A stretch of 64,000 bases of DNA, taken from positions 121,514-185,513 of the forward strand of contig JAJCXR010000023.1 in the NCBI GenBank assembly GCA_029263315.1. Direction: 5' to 3'. The notes beneath the pieces were generated by a model. It ran no database searches. It was not told where the DNA came from and saw only the letters and a program-made list of their open reading frames with translations. Positions 16,869 to 26,074 of this stretch are shown in pieces. Within the stretch, counting starts at the first letter, position 1. Each line of letters begins with the position of its first letter. Both the position numbers and the translations under genes were made by a program. This stretch comes from Acidobacteriota bacterium. Its GTDB lineage: Bacteria > Acidobacteriota > Thermoanaerobaculia > Multivoradales > J023.

Positions 16869-18236
16869 ATGAGCTTCGAAGCAATCAATCCCGCCAATGG
16901 CAAAACCATCGCCACCTACCCTGGAACGCCCAAAGAAAATTTCGACCAGCTGCTCAATGCCGCCGTCGAGGCCCAGACGGCATGGGCCCGAGAGCCCTTC
17001 GCGAAACGCGCCCAGGTGCTTCGCCGGGCCGCAGAGCTGCTGCGTCAACAAGCTGTGGACCTGGCCAAGTTAATGGCCGGGGAGATGGGCAAACCCGTCG
17101 CCCAAGGACGCTCCGAGGTCGAGAAATGTGCTTGGGTGTGCGACTACTACGCCGAGCATGGAGAAGATTTCCTAGCCGACGAGAGCATCGAGTCCGATGC
17201 CCAGAATAGCTATGTGGCGTATCGCCCCCTCGGCTTGGTGCTGGCGGTCATGCCGTGGAACTTTCCTTTTTGGCAGGTCTTCCGCTTTGCAGCTCCGGCC
17301 TTGATGGCGGGCAATGGCGGCCTGCTCAAGCACGCCTCCAACGTCCCCGGCTGTGCCCTGGCCATCGAACGGATCTGGCAAGACGCCGGGCTGCCGGAGC
17401 ATGTCTTCACATCCTTGCTGATCTCCTCGGAAGATGTTGAAGAGCTTATCGCTGACGCCAGAGTCAAGGCGGTCACCCTCACCGGCTCGACCCCCGCCGG
17501 GCGGGCCGTCGCCAGTCTCGCCGGAGAGCACCTCAAAAAGTCAGTGCTCGAGCTCGGTGGCAGCGACGCTTATGTCATTTTGGAGGACGCCGATCTCGAG
17601 CGGGCCGCCGACCTCTGTGTGGAGAGCCGCATGATCAACAGCGGCCAGAGCTGCATCGCCGCCAAACGGTTCATCGTCGTCGAGCCGATCCGTCGGCGTT
17701 TCGAAGAATTGGTGCTGGAGCGCATCCTGCAAGTCCGCATGGCCGATCCATTCGATGACGAGGCCGATATCGGACCGATGGCCCGGCACGACCTTCGCGA
17801 CGAATTGCATGAACAGGTGCAAAAGAGCCTCGAGGCAGGGGCCCGCAAGCAGACCGGCGGCCTGGTGCCGGAGGGCCCGGGGGCCTACTATCCGCCCACC
17901 CTGCTCACCGAGGTCAAGCCGGGCATGCCGGCCTACGACCAAGAGCTGTTCGGACCGGTCGCCGCCATCCTGCCGGCGGCGGACGAAGACGACGCCGTCC
18001 GCATCGCCAACGATTCCGTCTTCGGTCTCGGGGCGGCGGTTTTCACCGGCGACCTGCAACGCGGCGAACGCCTGGCGGCGGACCGTCTCGACGCCGGTTG
18101 CTGCTTCGTCAACGACTTCGTCCGCTCCGATCCTCGCTTGCCCTTTGGTGGCATCAAGGAAAGCGGATATGGTCGTGAGTTGTCTCGACATGGCATTCGG
18201 GAGTTTGTCAATATCAAGACCGTCTACATCAAATGA
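16869..18236 (+). CDS. NAD(P)-dependent aldehyde dehydrogenase, succinate-semialdehyde type
   Basis: The 455-residue protein is a complete aldehyde dehydrogenase. The catalytic glutamate is E228 (LELGGSDAYVIL), the nucleophile is C262 (NSGQSCIAAKRF), and PWNFPFWQ near 129-136 is the oxyanion-side motif. AINPANGKTIATYP at the N terminus and the short length match the Sad/GabD1 class that oxidises succinate semialdehyde to succinate at the end of GABA breakdown. Other aldehydes are possible. ATG 16869 begins the conserved domain. The AI-2E-type permease follows by 35 bases and may be cotranscribed. Confidence 0.9.
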   Translation: MSFEAINPANGKTIATYPGTPKENFDQLLNAAVEAQTAWAREPFAKRAQVLRRAAELLRQQAVDLAKLMAGEMGKPVAQGRSEVEKCAWVCDYYAEHGEDFLADESIESDAQNSYVAYRPLGLVLAVMPWNFPFWQVFRFAAPALMAGNGGLLKHASNVPGCALAIERIWQDAGLPEHVFTSLLISSEDVEELIADARVKAVTLTGSTPAGRAVASLAGEHLKKSVLELGGSDAYVILEDADLERAADLCVESRMINSGQSCIAAKRFIVVEPIRRRFEELVLERILQVRMADPFDDEADIGPMARHDLRDELHEQVQKSLEAGARKQTGGLVPEGPGAYYPPTLLTEVKPGMPAYDQELFGPVAAILPAADEDDAVRIANDSVFGLGAAVFTGDLQRGERLAADRLDAGCCFVNDFVRSDPRLPFGGIKESGYGRELSRHGIREFVNIKTVYIK

Positions 18237-18271
18237 TCGATCTAACTCCGGCCGACCCCGAGGGGTAGCCT

Positions 18272-19432
18272 GTGCCAGAGGTACCCATGCAAACTTTAGA
18301 CGCCTCGAAGCTCGAGGCCGACTCGCAAACACCCCCGCAACCGGAACCACCTCCGGATGTCTTTCAATTGCAGGCTCTATTGACCGGTCCCATCGACCTG
18401 CGCACCGTGTCTCTCTTCGGTCTTTTTGCCATTGCCTTTTTTGCCACCTTGCACATGGCCAAGAGTCTCTTTCTACCGATCGTCATCGCCTGCTTGGTCA
18501 CCCTGCTGCTCAATCCAACGGTCAGTCTGTTGAATCGCTGGCGCTTGCCCCGTGGCGCCGCCGCCGGCCTGGTCCTGCTGTCGTTCATGTTGCTGGTCGC
18601 CTTGGGGGTCAAGAGCACCTTCGAACCCGCCAGCGAGTGGATCGAAGAAGCGCCCACCAGCTTGCGCCAGGTCGAGCGCAAGATCCGCCGATTAATGAAA
18701 CCGGTGGAAGAGGTCAGCGAAGCGGCACGCCACGTCGAGCGGTTGACCCAAATGCAAGAGACCGGGAAACCGGCTCCCGTCGAGCTCAATAGCGACCCTT
18801 CCTTGGGCAAGTCCCTGTTCGAGGGCACCCAAAACCTGCTGGTGAGCGCCGGCGTGGTGCTCATTCTGAGCTTCTTCTTGCTGTCCTCGGGGGATCTCTT
18901 CTTGCACAAGGTGGTGCGCATGCTGCCCCGCCTGCAGGATCGCAAGAAGATCGTCAACATCTCGCGGCAAATCCAGCGGGATGTCTCCACCTACCTGCTG
19001 ACCATCAGCAGCATCAACATCCTGCTGGCCGTCTGCGTCGGGGCGATGACCTATTTCATGGGCTTGCCAAATCCGATGCTCTGGGGGGTGATGGCGGGAA
19101 TCTTCAACTTCGTGCCCTATCTCGGCGCCATCTCCGGCATGGTGATCCTCGGCGGCGCCTCCCTGTTGACCTTCGACGAACCCATCCAGGCCTTGGTGCC
19201 ACCCCTCATCTACTTGGCCTTGACGGCGCTGGAAGGTTCCATCTTCACACCCTTGGCCCTCGGCCATCGTCTGTCGTTGAACCCGGTGGTGATCTTCCTC
19301 GGCCTCTTCTTCTGGGGCTGGATTTGGGGGGTGGCCGGCGCCCTCCTCTCCGTGCCGCTGTTGATCTCGGCCAAGATCATCTGTGACCACCTGGAACCCC
19401 TCGAACCCATAGGCGAGTTGCTCGGGCGCTGA
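18272..19432 (+). CDS. AI-2E family transporter (UPF0118 permease)
   Basis: The 386-residue protein has about eight membrane helices: two near 48-85, one near 95-118, then after a charged coiled segment (120-180) the rest, ending in the conserved block GVMAGIFNFVPYLGAI and GHRLSLNPVVIFLGLFFWGWIWGVAGALL. Family members export or exchange small molecules or ions (TqsA for AI-2; others are Na+/H+ antiporters), so the substrate is open. GTG 18272 has AGGGGT 5-6 bases upstream; ATG 18287 with AGAGG is an alternative. It converges with the CHAT gene 5 bases away. Confidence 0.9.
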   Translation: MPEVPMQTLDASKLEADSQTPPQPEPPPDVFQLQALLTGPIDLRTVSLFGLFAIAFFATLHMAKSLFLPIVIACLVTLLLNPTVSLLNRWRLPRGAAAGLVLLSFMLLVALGVKSTFEPASEWIEEAPTSLRQVERKIRRLMKPVEEVSEAARHVERLTQMQETGKPAPVELNSDPSLGKSLFEGTQNLLVSAGVVLILSFFLLSSGDLFLHKVVRMLPRLQDRKKIVNISRQIQRDVSTYLLTISSINILLAVCVGAMTYFMGLPNPMLWGVMAGIFNFVPYLGAISGMVILGGASLLTFDEPIQALVPPLIYLALTALEGSIFTPLALGHRLSLNPVVIFLGLFFWGWIWGVAGALLSVPLLISAKIICDHLEPLEPIGELLGR

Positions 19433-19437
19433 CCGTC

Positions 19438-22080
19438 TCAGCCGCCTGAAACCATGATGTAGGGCGCCCAGTGGCTCGCTGGCCGTCGCACCATTTCGCG
19501 ACGGGCGGCGGCCAGTGCCTGCGGGCCGTCCATCGTTTGAAGATGGAGATAAAACCGCTGCATCAGCTCCGCGCTGGCGGCGTCGCCCACCGGCATCAGG
19601 GTAGCGAGCACCCGGGCAGCGCCGGCATGCAGGAAGGCCTCGACAAAACCGAGGCGATCCACCTCCAGCTGGGCCGAGCGCAAGACCACCGGGCTGAGAC
19701 CGGTGCCACAGGCGCTCAAAGTCACCAGCTCGGCTTGCAGACCCAGATCGAGAATCTCCCGCACACTCAATCGTCCGTCCTCTCCGTCGCCGGCTTGCAG
19801 CACCAGATAGGAATGCAGTGGCACCTGCGGCACGGCGACGCCGTGGGTGGCGAGATGTAGATAGGGACTGCCGGCAGCCCCCGCCTTGAAGGCCGCTTCG
19901 CTGGCCTGGCGCCCCAACTTCGCTCGACCGCCCAAGATCTTCGCTACCTCGGCGGCTTCCTGCTCCACCGCACCCAGGGGCGGCAATCCGCCGGCCATGC
20001 TTTGGCGCAGACCGAAGGCCAGCCCCCCACCGCTTCGCAAAACCGACGGTATTCTCTTGGGCTCCGAGAGCTCCCTAGATCGTCGCCGATGGCCCCTGGC
20101 CCAAAGGGTGGCCGACGGTGCCCGTTGCAAGAAAAAAGCCTCCACCATCAGCCTGCCGTCAGCCAGCCCCAGGGCGGCGAAGGGCACGTCGTGCAGGACG
20201 CCCATGGGCACCAGCACCAGGTCCTCGATGCCTTCGAGACCAGCGCTGTCGATCAGCGGCTGCACCAAGACGCGGCCGAGCTCATCGGCCAACGGACGCC
20301 AGCTCGATGCGTCGGCCGGAGCGTCGCCGGATGCGTCGGCGGATGCGAAGAGCTGGCGACGCCAGAGCTTCACCTTGGCCTGCAAAGCGGCGGTGGATAT
20401 CGGCAGCACCGCGCTGGTCAAGGAGTCCCGGGTGACGGTCAAGGCAAACAGACGTTCCTGGGCAAAGACGTACTCCACCAAGGCCTGACCCGGTGCTAGG
20501 GCCTGGCGCAAGCTGGAGAGCTCCACCGGCCGCTCGGCGGCCACCAAACGATAGGTCGAGGCGGTCAGCTCCGCCCGCAGGACGCTGTCTTCATAGTTGC
20601 CGTAGGCAAGGCGCAAATCCCGCCACGGCTCATCATCCTGCGGCTCCATGGCGGCTCGGCGTTGCACCGCTTCGATCTGACGCAGCGCCGCCGTCTCCTC
20701 CGGCGTCGGCCGGCGTTCACCGGTGCGCGGCGCCCCGAGCCGCACCATCAGGCTACGGAAGGAGCGATAGCGCATTTGCTCTAGGAAACGGAAGGTCAGC
20801 TCTTCGGCGGCGTCCTGCTCCACTGCCCCGGCGAGCAGCAAGGCGAAGAGGCGATCGAAGATTTGCTGATATTGGGTTTGGAAGAACATCGAGCGGGCGG
20901 AGCCGAAGGTCTGATGCTCGATCTCCGCCGCCATCAGAAGGTGCCGCAGGGCGGCGGAGCGGTCCCCCGTCAGACCGGCCAAGTCGGCCCGCGCCAAGGA
21001 ATGGGTCACGGTGGGACCCCAACCCTTCTGGTCAATGGGGATCGCTTCCGCCCGCGCCAAGGCCGCGGCAGCGGCCTCCAAGTCAGCGTTCTGCATGTGG
21101 GCGTGGGCCAGCATGGCCAAAGTTGTGGCCCGAAACGGCGCATCGCTGCCCGCTGCCGCGTCATCGATGGCCAGGGCCTGGTCGTAGGAACGTCTTGCAT
21201 CCTGCGGACGCCTCAAGTGCAGCAAGGCGTTGCCGCGCGTCGACAGATGGTTGCGCCGGGAATAGGCGGCGGTAGCTGGCGAGGCGATCAGCCGGTCGAG
21301 GATTTCCAGACTGAGCTGCGGCTCACCGAGACGTAGGTGGAGATGGGCCCGTTGCGCCGCAACCCGCTCAGCCCCCAGGACATAACCACCCTCGGCACTG
21401 AAGCGGCGACTCTGCTCCAAATGTTGCCTCGCCAAGTCGTAGCGCTCCAACTGACCTTGCAAGACCGCCAAGTAGCGATGCACATCGCTGAGCCCCACTG
21501 CGTCACCCAGCTCCGTGAACAGCCGACGGCTCGTCTCCAGGTGCTCGGCCACCGCCCGGTAGTCGCCAGCGGCCAAATGCACCAGGGCGATTCGGTTGTG
21601 CACCACCGCCTTGCCGCGATCATCGCCCGATCGGGTGTAGAGCTCCAGGGCGGGACGATAAAACTCGTCGAGGGGGCGATGCCGTTGGCGGCGGTAGTAC
21701 CAGTAGAACTGCCCGAGGGCGCTCAGGGCATCGGCTTCGAGATCCGGCGCCCCCTGGCGACGGGCTAGATCCAAGGCCCGATGGAACCGGGACGAAGCCT
21801 CGTCGAGATCCCCCGCCGTGACACAGAGCACCTGCGCCGAGCCCACCAGGGCGGCCACCCGCTGGGACGTCGTGCCCTGGCTGGCCGGCCGCCGCAGGAT
21901 CTCCCGATAGCGCAGCAGGGCTTCGTCGGGACGGTTGGCCAGGCGCAACAGGCGGGCTTGCCGAATCGTTTCTTCGTCCCGTGCCTTGGCCAGGGGGGCC
22001 GTCAGCAGGCGTGGAACGAGCCAACATAGCAAGAGCACCATCACCCAGGGGATTAAACGTCGTAGGATCACCGAGGGCAT
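19438..22080 (-). CDS. CHAT-domain caspase-like protein with N-terminal TPR repeats
   Basis: The 880-residue protein has one N-terminal hydrophobic segment (about 6-28), a long TPR array (about 40-400) and a C-terminal CHAT peptidase-like domain (about 590-880). The caspase-type dyad is present: H746 in LATHG and C791 in LSACGTG. CHAT proteins cleave specific partners when triggered, as in the gRAMP/Craspase and separase-like systems; stand-alone TPR-CHAT proteins are frequent in Acidobacteriota, and most have no known partner. The anchor suggests that the TPR and CHAT parts lie outside the cytoplasm or are tethered to the membrane. A diverged 120-base fragment of this gene occurs at 39361-39480. 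Confidence 0.92.
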   Translation of the reverse strand: MPSVILRRLIPWVMVLLLCWLVPRLLTAPLAKARDEETIRQARLLRLANRPDEALLRYREILRRPASQGTTSQRVAALVGSAQVLCVTAGDLDEASSRFHRALDLARRQGAPDLEADALSALGQFYWYYRRQRHRPLDEFYRPALELYTRSGDDRGKAVVHNRIALVHLAAGDYRAVAEHLETSRRLFTELGDAVGLSDVHRYLAVLQGQLERYDLARQHLEQSRRFSAEGGYVLGAERVAAQRAHLHLRLGEPQLSLEILDRLIASPATAAYSRRNHLSTRGNALLHLRRPQDARRSYDQALAIDDAAAGSDAPFRATTLAMLAHAHMQNADLEAAAAALARAEAIPIDQKGWGPTVTHSLARADLAGLTGDRSAALRHLLMAAEIEHQTFGSARSMFFQTQYQQIFDRLFALLLAGAVEQDAAEELTFRFLEQMRYRSFRSLMVRLGAPRTGERRPTPEETAALRQIEAVQRRAAMEPQDDEPWRDLRLAYGNYEDSVLRAELTASTYRLVAAERPVELSSLRQALAPGQALVEYVFAQERLFALTVTRDSLTSAVLPISTAALQAKVKLWRRQLFASADASGDAPADASSWRPLADELGRVLVQPLIDSAGLEGIEDLVLVPMGVLHDVPFAALGLADGRLMVEAFFLQRAPSATLWARGHRRRSRELSEPKRIPSVLRSGGGLAFGLRQSMAGGLPPLGAVEQEAAEVAKILGGRAKLGRQASEAAFKAGAAGSPYLHLATHGVAVPQVPLHSYLVLQAGDGEDGRLSVREILDLGLQAELVTLSACGTGLSPVVLRSAQLEVDRLGFVEAFLHAGAARVLATLMPVGDAASAELMQRFYLHLQTMDGPQALAAARREMVRRPASHWAPYIMVSGG

Positions 22081-22347
22081 TCTACAAGGTCCGCCCGGTC
22101 AATCATCACCTCGAAGGCGCCACCCGTCTTCGCCGCCTGAACGACACCGTGGGAAACCTCGAAAGCGTGCAATGGTTGGCTTCGGCTCGCAAGCGCTTCT
22201 GATCCAGCGGTCTCACATTTGGCAAGGCGGCAGTGGAAGCGCATAGGCAGTCCGCCAAGCCAATCTAGCGATCCAGTCTAAATCGTCTCTCGGACAACCG
22301 GATAGAGCTCAAGAGTGAAACCGGAGCACCGACGAGAAATTCTTATC

Positions 22348-23148
22348 CTAGTCGCCCCTAGCCGCTATGGGTCGATCGTAGCTTCTGGAATCTTCTCTTC
22401 TGGGCTCACTCTTTGGATCCGCTTTTCTGATCGATCGAGACCGTGTCCAATGACGCCACCGAAAGGTCAAGAGTTGAGCTAGCATGCCGATAGAGTCTCG
22501 CACCGGGCTAACCCTGGAGTCGGAGTTGTCGGCCCACGACACTGCCACTTCCTCGATATGGAAACCCTGTTGCCGAGCCAGCCAAACAAGCTCGACATCC
22601 CATGCGAAGCCATCCGTGGTCATGTCCGCAAAGATCTGGCGAGCCACCTCTCCCTCGAAAAGCTTGAAACCACACTGTGTATCTTCGATACCGCTCGCCC
22701 CTGCCATTTGGGCAAAGAGGTTGAACACCTTCCCCATCAACTCCCGGTATCTAGGTTGTCGCGTGAGGATCCGAGATCCGACCAGCGCCCGACTACCAAA
22801 AACAAGCTGAGCTTCTCCAAGTGCAGCTTTCAACTTTGGCAAGTCTTCGATCGGAGCGGAAAGGTCTGCGTCAGACACAAGAACCTGAGCTCCGCGACTC
22901 TCCAGCACACCATGGCGAACCGCGGCACCCTTTCCCCGATTGCGATCAAGGCTCAGGACTCGGACTCCAGAGGACTCGAATTCCCTGGCCACCTCGACCG
23001 TACGATCTTGGCTACCATCATCGATGACCAAGACTTCGAACGAGAGATTGCGGATTTCGAGAAACGTGACGATCTGAGTCAGTGATGCCAGCAGAGTCAA
23101 CTCTTCGTTGAATGCAGGGACGACGACCGATAGTTGTATTTGATTCAT
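22348..23148 (-). CDS. GT2 polyprenyl/dolichyl-phosphate glycosyltransferase
   Basis: The 266-residue protein is a family 2 transferase of the ALG5/dolichyl-phosphate glucosyltransferase class: VVVPAFNEE at the start, VIDDGSQDRT, the metal motif SDADLSAPIEDL and DTQCGFKLFEG. It has no membrane helix. It would load a sugar onto undecaprenyl phosphate at the inner face of the membrane for use by the GT39 enzyme coded just upstream. ATG 23148 with AAAGG is chosen; a GTG at 23202 that overlaps the preceding stop codon is also possible and would couple translation to the GT39 gene. Confidence 0.88.
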   Translation of the reverse strand: MNQIQLSVVVPAFNEELTLLASLTQIVTFLEIRNLSFEVLVIDDGSQDRTVEVAREFESSGVRVLSLDRNRGKGAAVRHGVLESRGAQVLVSDADLSAPIEDLPKLKAALGEAQLVFGSRALVGSRILTRQPRYRELMGKVFNLFAQMAGASGIEDTQCGFKLFEGEVARQIFADMTTDGFAWDVELVWLARQQGFHIEEVAVSWADNSDSRVSPVRDSIGMLAQLLTFRWRHWTRSRSIRKADPKSEPRREDSRSYDRPIAARGD

Positions 23149-23198
23149 CAGGGCCTTTCGGTGCAATCGAAATCGGGCGTCTACTTGAGCTCGGATCA

Positions 23199-25058
23199 TC
23201 ACTTGGCTGCTTCCAAAGGAGTCGGAGTCGGAGCCGTAGAAACAGCACTCTTCTCTACACCGTCTGAGACACCTTGGGTCCTGGGTTCAGACATTCTGGT
23301 GGAGTCTCGATTGGAATCCGATGTTGCTTCTACCCCGACTGAATCCTTGGAAGAGAGCGCTGGGACTTGATTTAGATCGGATTCTCGAGGCTGGTCCGTA
23401 GAGAACAGGAAGGCTTCTCGGCTCCCGATGCGTCGATGCAGCAGCGGAGGACCGAGCAAGAGGATCTGCGAGGCCTCTTCGAGATGCTTACCTTCGACGA
23501 GTAAGTACGCAGTTCCTTCCCTTCGCCAATAAACTGTCAGCTCAGACGGCGACTCAAGATTTGGAATCGTTCGCTGGCAGTAGTAGGGGTAGCCGGAACG
23601 CCAAGCCCAGAAGCGATAGGATGAAAGCTCAGATTCTTCGTCGACGAGTTGATTGAGCTCCTGGCAGAAACCACGGGCTGACTTGAGAGGATTGACCGCC
23701 GGTAGTACGATCACGACCGTTACGATGTACAAGCCGGCGAGTGCCATCGCTAGCACTGGAGCAAGTAACTTAGTAGTTGGCTTGGCAATGGCCACGGTCA
23801 CGATGAGCGTCAGCCCAAAGAGAGCGAGCGCCGCTCCTAACGTGTTCGCCACCGAGTCGAGACCATCGTACTGGCTCAGGATTGGATGTCCAGCTGCTAC
23901 CAACCCGGCGACAAGACCACCCGCGATGAGTGCCAATGTTCCAAATCCTGCATAGACCAGGCGACCAAGAATATTTCTCCAAACCCCTAAGGCCCCCAGG
24001 GCAATACGATCGAAGACTTCGGCCGCCAGGACTGCAACGGCAGGAGCGATCGGTAGAATGTAGGGTGCCCGCTTGCTCTCCGAAAGCGAGAAGAAAAAGA
24101 TGACTCCTACAATCCACATCCACGACAGGCGGTGCAATGATGATTCACCTTGGCTGCGACCACGGAGCCCTATCCCCAGGGGCAGGAAGAAGGACCACGG
24201 TGCCATATCGAGCCAAAAGTACTTCAAGTAGTACCACCAAGGCTGGCGATGATCCCAAGCTGATGTAAAGCGCTGGAAATTCTGTCGAATCAAGACCTCG
24301 TAGAGGACATCCGACCGCCCCTCGATCAACAGCGCTAGGTACCAAGGACTCGCAACTACCAGAATCAGCAAGAATGCAAGGCCCATGTAGCGCCAATGTT
24401 CGATGGGAGACCGCTTTGCGATCCAACAATGCAGCAGAAAGATTACTCCAGGCAGAATAAGCGTCACTGGCCCCTTGGCAAGCAAGCCCACTCCGAGGGC
24501 TAGCGAGGCCAGCAACCAAGCACGCCTGGGATTCAAGCCGTGGTCGAGCATTCTCCCCAGTGGAATCATGGTCGCCAGAGTCGTTAGCAGCACGAAGATG
24601 TCCATCTGGACGTTGCGAGCCGACCAGAAAACAATGTAGGTCGTCGAAAAGATGAAGGAGGCCATTAGTGCCCGTTGCCGGCCTACATAGGGAAAAACCC
24701 ATACATAGACGAGTAGCACCGAGGCAATCGCTGCCAACGCGGCAGGCAAACGAAGGGTGAATTCGTCGACACCGCCCAAGGTCTTTGCAGCGGCTAACGC
24801 TGCCCAAAAATACAGAATCGGTTTCTCTGCGAAGACTTTCCCGTTGACCGTTGGGACCTGCCACTCACCGGCCTCGAACATCTCCCTGACCGCCAAACCA
24901 TAGATCGGTTCGTTCGGATTCCAAAGATCGCGAGCTCCCACGGAAACCAGAAACAAGGTACCAGCCGTGAGAGTCAGTAGCACGACATCAAGCCATCTAG
25001 TTGTCTTGTCGAAGCTCTGCTGGTTGAGAGCTCTTTCAGGGCCAGTGTCGTCATTCAT
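23199..25058 (-). CDS. GT39 ArnT-like membrane glycosyltransferase
   Basis: The protein has about 619 residues and roughly 11-13 membrane helices, with the N-terminal family 39 signature DLWNPNEPIYGLAVREM, where the acidic residue needed for catalysis lies in the first periplasmic loop, followed by FAEKPILYFW. ArnT and its relatives move a sugar from a polyprenyl carrier to lipid A, proteins or other acceptors on the periplasmic side. The next gene makes the probable polyprenyl-phosphate sugar donor. ATG 25058 is preferred to GTG 25082 because of a weak AGG element. The C-terminal roughly 100 residues are polar and rich in Ser, Thr and Pro. It has a 170-base leader behind one of the shared promoter elements. 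Confidence 0.9.
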   Translation of the reverse strand: MNDDTGPERALNQQSFDKTTRWLDVVLLTLTAGTLFLVSVGARDLWNPNEPIYGLAVREMFEAGEWQVPTVNGKVFAEKPILYFWAALAAAKTLGGVDEFTLRLPAALAAIASVLLVYVWVFPYVGRQRALMASFIFSTTYIVFWSARNVQMDIFVLLTTLATMIPLGRMLDHGLNPRRAWLLASLALGVGLLAKGPVTLILPGVIFLLHCWIAKRSPIEHWRYMGLAFLLILVVASPWYLALLIEGRSDVLYEVLIRQNFQRFTSAWDHRQPWWYYLKYFWLDMAPWSFFLPLGIGLRGRSQGESSLHRLSWMWIVGVIFFFSLSESKRAPYILPIAPAVAVLAAEVFDRIALGALGVWRNILGRLVYAGFGTLALIAGGLVAGLVAAGHPILSQYDGLDSVANTLGAALALFGLTLIVTVAIAKPTTKLLAPVLAMALAGLYIVTVVIVLPAVNPLKSARGFCQELNQLVDEESELSSYRFWAWRSGYPYYCQRTIPNLESPSELTVYWRREGTAYLLVEGKHLEEASQILLLGPPLLHRRIGSREAFLFSTDQPRESDLNQVPALSSKDSVGVEATSDSNRDSTRMSEPRTQGVSDGVEKSAVSTAPTPTPLEAAK

Positions 25059-25228
25059 GCTTTGAGTTGCCTCAGCGGTCACCGAGTCGGGCGCTCAGTG
25101 GAGTTCTAAGTATGGGCAAAGTGAGGCGCTGAGCCCACCTGCCTTGGGACACGTCTCAACTTAGCCCGGGCCGACAAACGGCCCTCCAGGCTCAATTAGA
25201 GCCCTAACCCGGGATACGCTGATGCAAA

Positions 25229-25258
25229 GCTACACGAGTAAACTTAACGCAGCCTGAA
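25229..25258 (-). promoter_or_regulatory. Envelope-block promoter element, copy 1
   Basis: Read on the minus strand: TTCAG (25258-25254), six bases, TTAAG (25247-25243), eight bases, TGTAGC (25234-25229). The two five-base boxes are 11 bases apart, as in OmpR/PhoB-family sites, and the last hexamer is at the distance of a -10 element. It lies 170 bases before the GT39 start. Confidence 0.6.
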
Positions 25259-25275
25259 GATCCGCAACACGATTG

Positions 25276-25932
25276 CTAGAACCTAAAGAGCCATCCAAAG
25301 TGAATTCCTGTCAAGGTATAGTCATCCACGGTGGTCCGAGCGCCACTCACCCGATCGAGCACTTGCCAATCAGCAAAATGCCGCTCGGCCCTTAGGGCGA
25401 CCTCAAGGGCGTTGCGACGCCCGACGTCAAACCGCCAACCAAAGCTGCTGGTGACTAGCAATTGACCTCCCGCATCGATGACGACATCGAAGGTCCCCCC
25501 ATCCTCGAGCGGACCACTCACAGGATCGATATCGATGGAGTCATAGCCCAGGCCTGCTCCCACGAAGAAACGCCCACGACGGCTCGGATCCCCCAACATT
25601 CTCTCGCCCCAGATTCTCACTCCCGTCGAGGTACCTTTGGAGTCGATGACACCTATGCTCTCCGCAGTCACCAAGCCGAGAAAACCTGGCGAGCGCTCGA
25701 TATCAAACTCCTCAACATAGTCGAGAGAGTAGCCAAGTCTCCAGCTATCATTGAAGCTATAGTGCCCATGCATGCCGTAGCCGACTACATCATTGGTTGG
25801 ATTGCCGTTCCCCACCAAGATATTGAACCGAAGTCCAAGATCAAAAGGTTGCTCTCCTGCCATGACAGGCGGAGCAACGGCCATACCCAGACTCAAGACA
25901 GAAAGCAGCAGAATCGTTTTCCAAGACCTCAT
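25276..25932 (-). CDS. Outer-membrane beta-barrel protein
   Basis: The 218-residue protein starts with a signal peptide (MRSWKTILLLSVLSLGMAVA, cleavage after PPVMA). The mature part consists of alternating strands such as GHYSFNDSWRLGYSLDYVEEF and ends in GIHFGWLFRF, with the terminal phenylalanine expected for BAM recognition. It resembles eight-stranded OmpA/OmpW-like small barrels. The function is unknown. It has its own copy of the shared promoter element 86 bases upstream and precedes the GT39 gene by about 220 bases. Confidence 0.85.
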   Translation of the reverse strand: MRSWKTILLLSVLSLGMAVAPPVMAGEQPFDLGLRFNILVGNGNPTNDVVGYGMHGHYSFNDSWRLGYSLDYVEEFDIERSPGFLGLVTAESIGVIDSKGTSTGVRIWGERMLGDPSRRGRFFVGAGLGYDSIDIDPVSGPLEDGGTFDVVIDAGGQLLVTSSFGWRFDVGRRNALEVALRAERHFADWQVLDRVSGARTTVDDYTLTGIHFGWLFRF

Positions 25933-26017
25933 TGGTGGATCTCCATCGGTTACTCAGAAGTTAGTAGTCACAGAACAGCAAGCGCTAGAAGAATACTTCG
26001 CCGTCTGCCCAACAAAA

Positions 26018-26047
26018 GATATGTCCTAAAACTGAATCCACGCTGAA
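26018..26047 (-). promoter_or_regulatory. Envelope-block promoter element, copy 2
   Basis: Minus strand: TTCAG (26047-26043), six bases, TTCAG (26036-26032), eight bases, CATATC (26023-26018), followed by TTTTG. This is the best -10-like hexamer of the set. It is 86 bases upstream of the outer-membrane barrel gene. Confidence 0.6.
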
Positions 26048-26074
26048 TGCGAGTGCTTTTTCCTGAGAGGTGAT

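Noticed and set aside
22484..23085. Plus-strand frames antisense to the GT2 gene
   Set aside because: They mirror a conserved glycosyltransferase and have no supporting features.
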